A program made the position numbers and the translations under genes. A model generated the notes under the pieces. It made no database searches, had not been told where the DNA came from, and was given only the letters and a program-made list of their open reading frames with translations. Shown here piece after piece: positions 5,556 to 6,288 of a stretch of DNA of 6,288 nucleotides (position 1 is the stretch's first letter; each line of letters opens with the position of its first letter). The stretch covers positions 1-6,288 of the forward strand of contig CAAFQL010000237.1 in the NCBI GenBank assembly GCA_900765125.1, given 5' to 3'. Source of the DNA: Oscillospiraceae bacterium (GTDB taxonomy: Bacteria > Bacillota > Clostridia > Oscillospirales > Ruminococcaceae).

Positions 5556-6023
5556 TTAACCATCTACTGATTTTATCTTACCACACGCAATTTTTTCACC
5601 AGACGCACCTGATGGCTGAGTGTGCAAATCATCATGGTTTTTGTGTATAACAATAGTTTTTCCAACTACTTCATCGGGAGTAAATCTATCCGTAAGAAAT
5701 GCAAATGATGCCTTTGTTCCTGCTGCAAATAATGGCGGCATATCACCTGCATGAAAAGGATGTTCACACTGATTTGGATTATAATGCCCCTTTGTATCTG
5801 CAAATAAATCCTGTGAATTGCCAGTACATGAATCGCCTTCATGAATATGCACTGCAAAAATAGATGAACCACATTTCGATTCATCAGCAGGAAGTCCTCT
5901 TACCGCAATTGAAACTGCTGTTCCGTCATCAGTATCTGTAAAATATGCATATCCTTTAATATTAGGGTATCTCTGCGAACCATTTATAGCTGCAAAGGCT
6001 TGATTGTTATTATATTCCATCAT
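5556..6023 (-). CDS. Cu/Zn superoxide dismutase family protein, no export signal
   Basis: The family converts superoxide to oxygen and hydrogen peroxide. Numbering from the MEYNNN methionine (6020), the metal residues are all present: copper His58, His60 (VHIHE), His79 (GHYNP) and His126 (VIHKN); zinc His79, His87, His90 (HPFHAGD) and Asp93. Cys65 and Cys146 match the conserved disulfide pair. The electrostatic-guidance arginine before the ACG motif is Lys143 (GEKIACG), a conservative change. The length of 154-155 residues equals one dismutase domain with nothing added. There is no signal peptide, although most bacterial members are exported, so it may act in the cytoplasm or leave by another route. 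The frame stays open to ATG 6137, but that extension reads through the potassium-channel gene end and its terminator, so I reject it. GAGGTGG (6033-6027) points to ATG 6023 or 6020. No clear promoter is visible. Family placement is firm; activity is inferred. Confidence 0.92.
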   Translation of the reverse strand: MMEYNNNQAFAAINGSQRYPNIKGYAYFTDTDDGTAVSIAVRGLPADESKCGSSIFAVHIHEGDSCTGNSQDLFADTKGHYNPNQCEHPFHAGDMPPLFAAGTKASFAFLTDRFTPDEVVGKTIVIHKNHDDLHTQPSGASGEKIACGKIKSVDG

Positions 6024-6026
6024 AAA

Positions 6027-6033
6027 CCACCTC
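6027..6033 (-). promoter_or_regulatory. Ribosome binding site deciding the dismutase start
   Basis: On the - strand GAGGTGG reads from 6033 to 6027, ending three bases before ATG 6023 and six before ATG 6020. Counted from its GAGG core, the spacings are six and nine. No comparable site precedes the far upstream ATG at 6137. Confidence 0.75.
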
Positions 6034-6070
6034 AATAATATCCTATGATGTAAAAAGTAACTTGCTACAT

Positions 6071-6104
6071 AAAATGGCTGCATAACATAAATGTTACACA
6101 GCCA
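6071..6104 (-). terminator. Intrinsic terminator after the potassium-channel gene
   Basis: On the - strand, 6104-6091 and 6088-6075 form a 14-pair stem (TGGCTG at the base against CAGCCA, two G-T wobbles in the middle) with a very short TT-centred loop, followed by TTTT at 6074-6071. It begins 20 bases after the stop codon at 6125. It should separate this gene from the dismutase gene about 50 bases further on. Confidence 0.8.
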
Positions 6105-6124
6105 AATTAGTAATTTAAAAGAAT

Positions 6125-6288
6125 TTATTTTTTCCATGTTGCAGGTGAAAATAACAGCAGCATTGGAAACAGTTCGAGACGTCCTGCAAGCATATCAAAT
6201 ATAAGAACAATTTTTGATGGCACAGAGAAAAATGAAAAATTCTGCGATGGACCTGCCAGTTCAAGACCCGGACCTATATTGTTAAGCG
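6125..6288 (-). CDS. TrkH/KtrB-type potassium transporter membrane subunit, C-terminal fragment
   Basis: Only the last 53 residues lie in the window; the gene enters from the right edge and its first full codon is at 6286-6284. The fragment starts with LNNIGPGLEL, matching the fourth pore-loop selectivity-filter motif of TrkH/KtrB proteins (asparagine, aliphatic, GPG). Next comes the characteristic final helix with MLAGRLELFPMLLLF (residues 32-46) and the family-typical ending in Trp plus basic residues (WKK). The full protein would be a potassium-translocating subunit of the cytoplasmic membrane, normally working with a TrkA/KtrA-type regulatory subunit not seen here. Whether it is TrkH or KtrB cannot be decided from the tail. 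A strong terminator follows on the same strand. Confidence 0.9.
   Translation of the reverse strand, partial: LNNIGPGLELAGPSQNFSFFSVPSKIVLIFDMLAGRLELFPMLLLFSPATWKK

Noticed and set aside
4665..5560. Target-site duplication flanking the inverted-repeat unit
   Set aside because: Bases immediately outside the 15-mers do not match; only the symmetrical TA inside the repeats could count, and that is too short to prove insertion.
6024..6137. N-terminal extension of the dismutase frame up to ATG 6137, giving 193 residues
   Set aside because: The extension reads through the last codons of the potassium-channel gene and its terminator, lacks a signal-peptide pattern and a ribosome site, and the family domain starts only after 6020.

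Overview
The window looks like a chromosomal segment of an AT-rich, anaerobic, fibre-degrading member of the Bacillota, most likely a Ruminococcus-type (Oscillospiraceae) gut or rumen bacterium. The main reason is a large secreted multidomain esterase that carries a complete two-repeat type I dockerin, the plug that docks enzymes into a cellulosome scaffold. Strong AGGAGG-like ribosome sites and consensus vegetative promoters fit the same group. The genus is an inference; no rRNA or other marker gene is present.

Layout from left to right. (1) 74-1054 (+): an RluA-family RNA pseudouridine synthase, followed by an intrinsic terminator. (2) 1142-1170: a perfect TTGACA-N17-TATAAT promoter drives the 982-residue esterase at 1256-4204 (+). 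Its domain order is signal peptide, galactose-binding-like domain, SGNH/CE12-like esterase, ricin-type trefoil (CBM13-like), dockerin, CBM35-like domain, acidic linker, second CE12-like esterase. (3) 4249-4650 (+): a small VOC/glyoxalase-fold protein 44 bases behind it with no terminator between, so possibly co-transcribed. (4) 4673-5550: a unit bounded by perfect 15-bp inverted repeats with a second matching block inside each arm and a hairpin inside that. It holds one gene, a six-helix membrane protein of unknown function (4825-5433, +), with its own perfect consensus promoter and a codon bias unlike the esterase's. This is the most unusual structure here and may be an undescribed small mobile or cassette-like unit. 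(5) 5556-6023 (-): a Cu/Zn superoxide dismutase-family protein with all metal ligands but no export signal. (6) 6125-6288 (-): the C-terminal end of a TrkH/KtrB-type potassium channel subunit, cut by the window edge, with a strong terminator between it and the dismutase gene.

How the genes work together. The esterase is the only clear pathway gene. It probably removes acetyl groups from pectin (rhamnogalacturonan) or another acetylated polysaccharide while attached to the cellulosome, opening the polymer to lyases and hydrolases encoded elsewhere. The other genes are a housekeeping RNA modifier, stress and ion-homeostasis functions, and the unknown membrane protein. Nothing in the sequence ties them to the esterase beyond proximity. 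No tRNA, rRNA, CRISPR array, transposase or phage gene was seen, and no stretch longer than about 210 bases lacks a gene.
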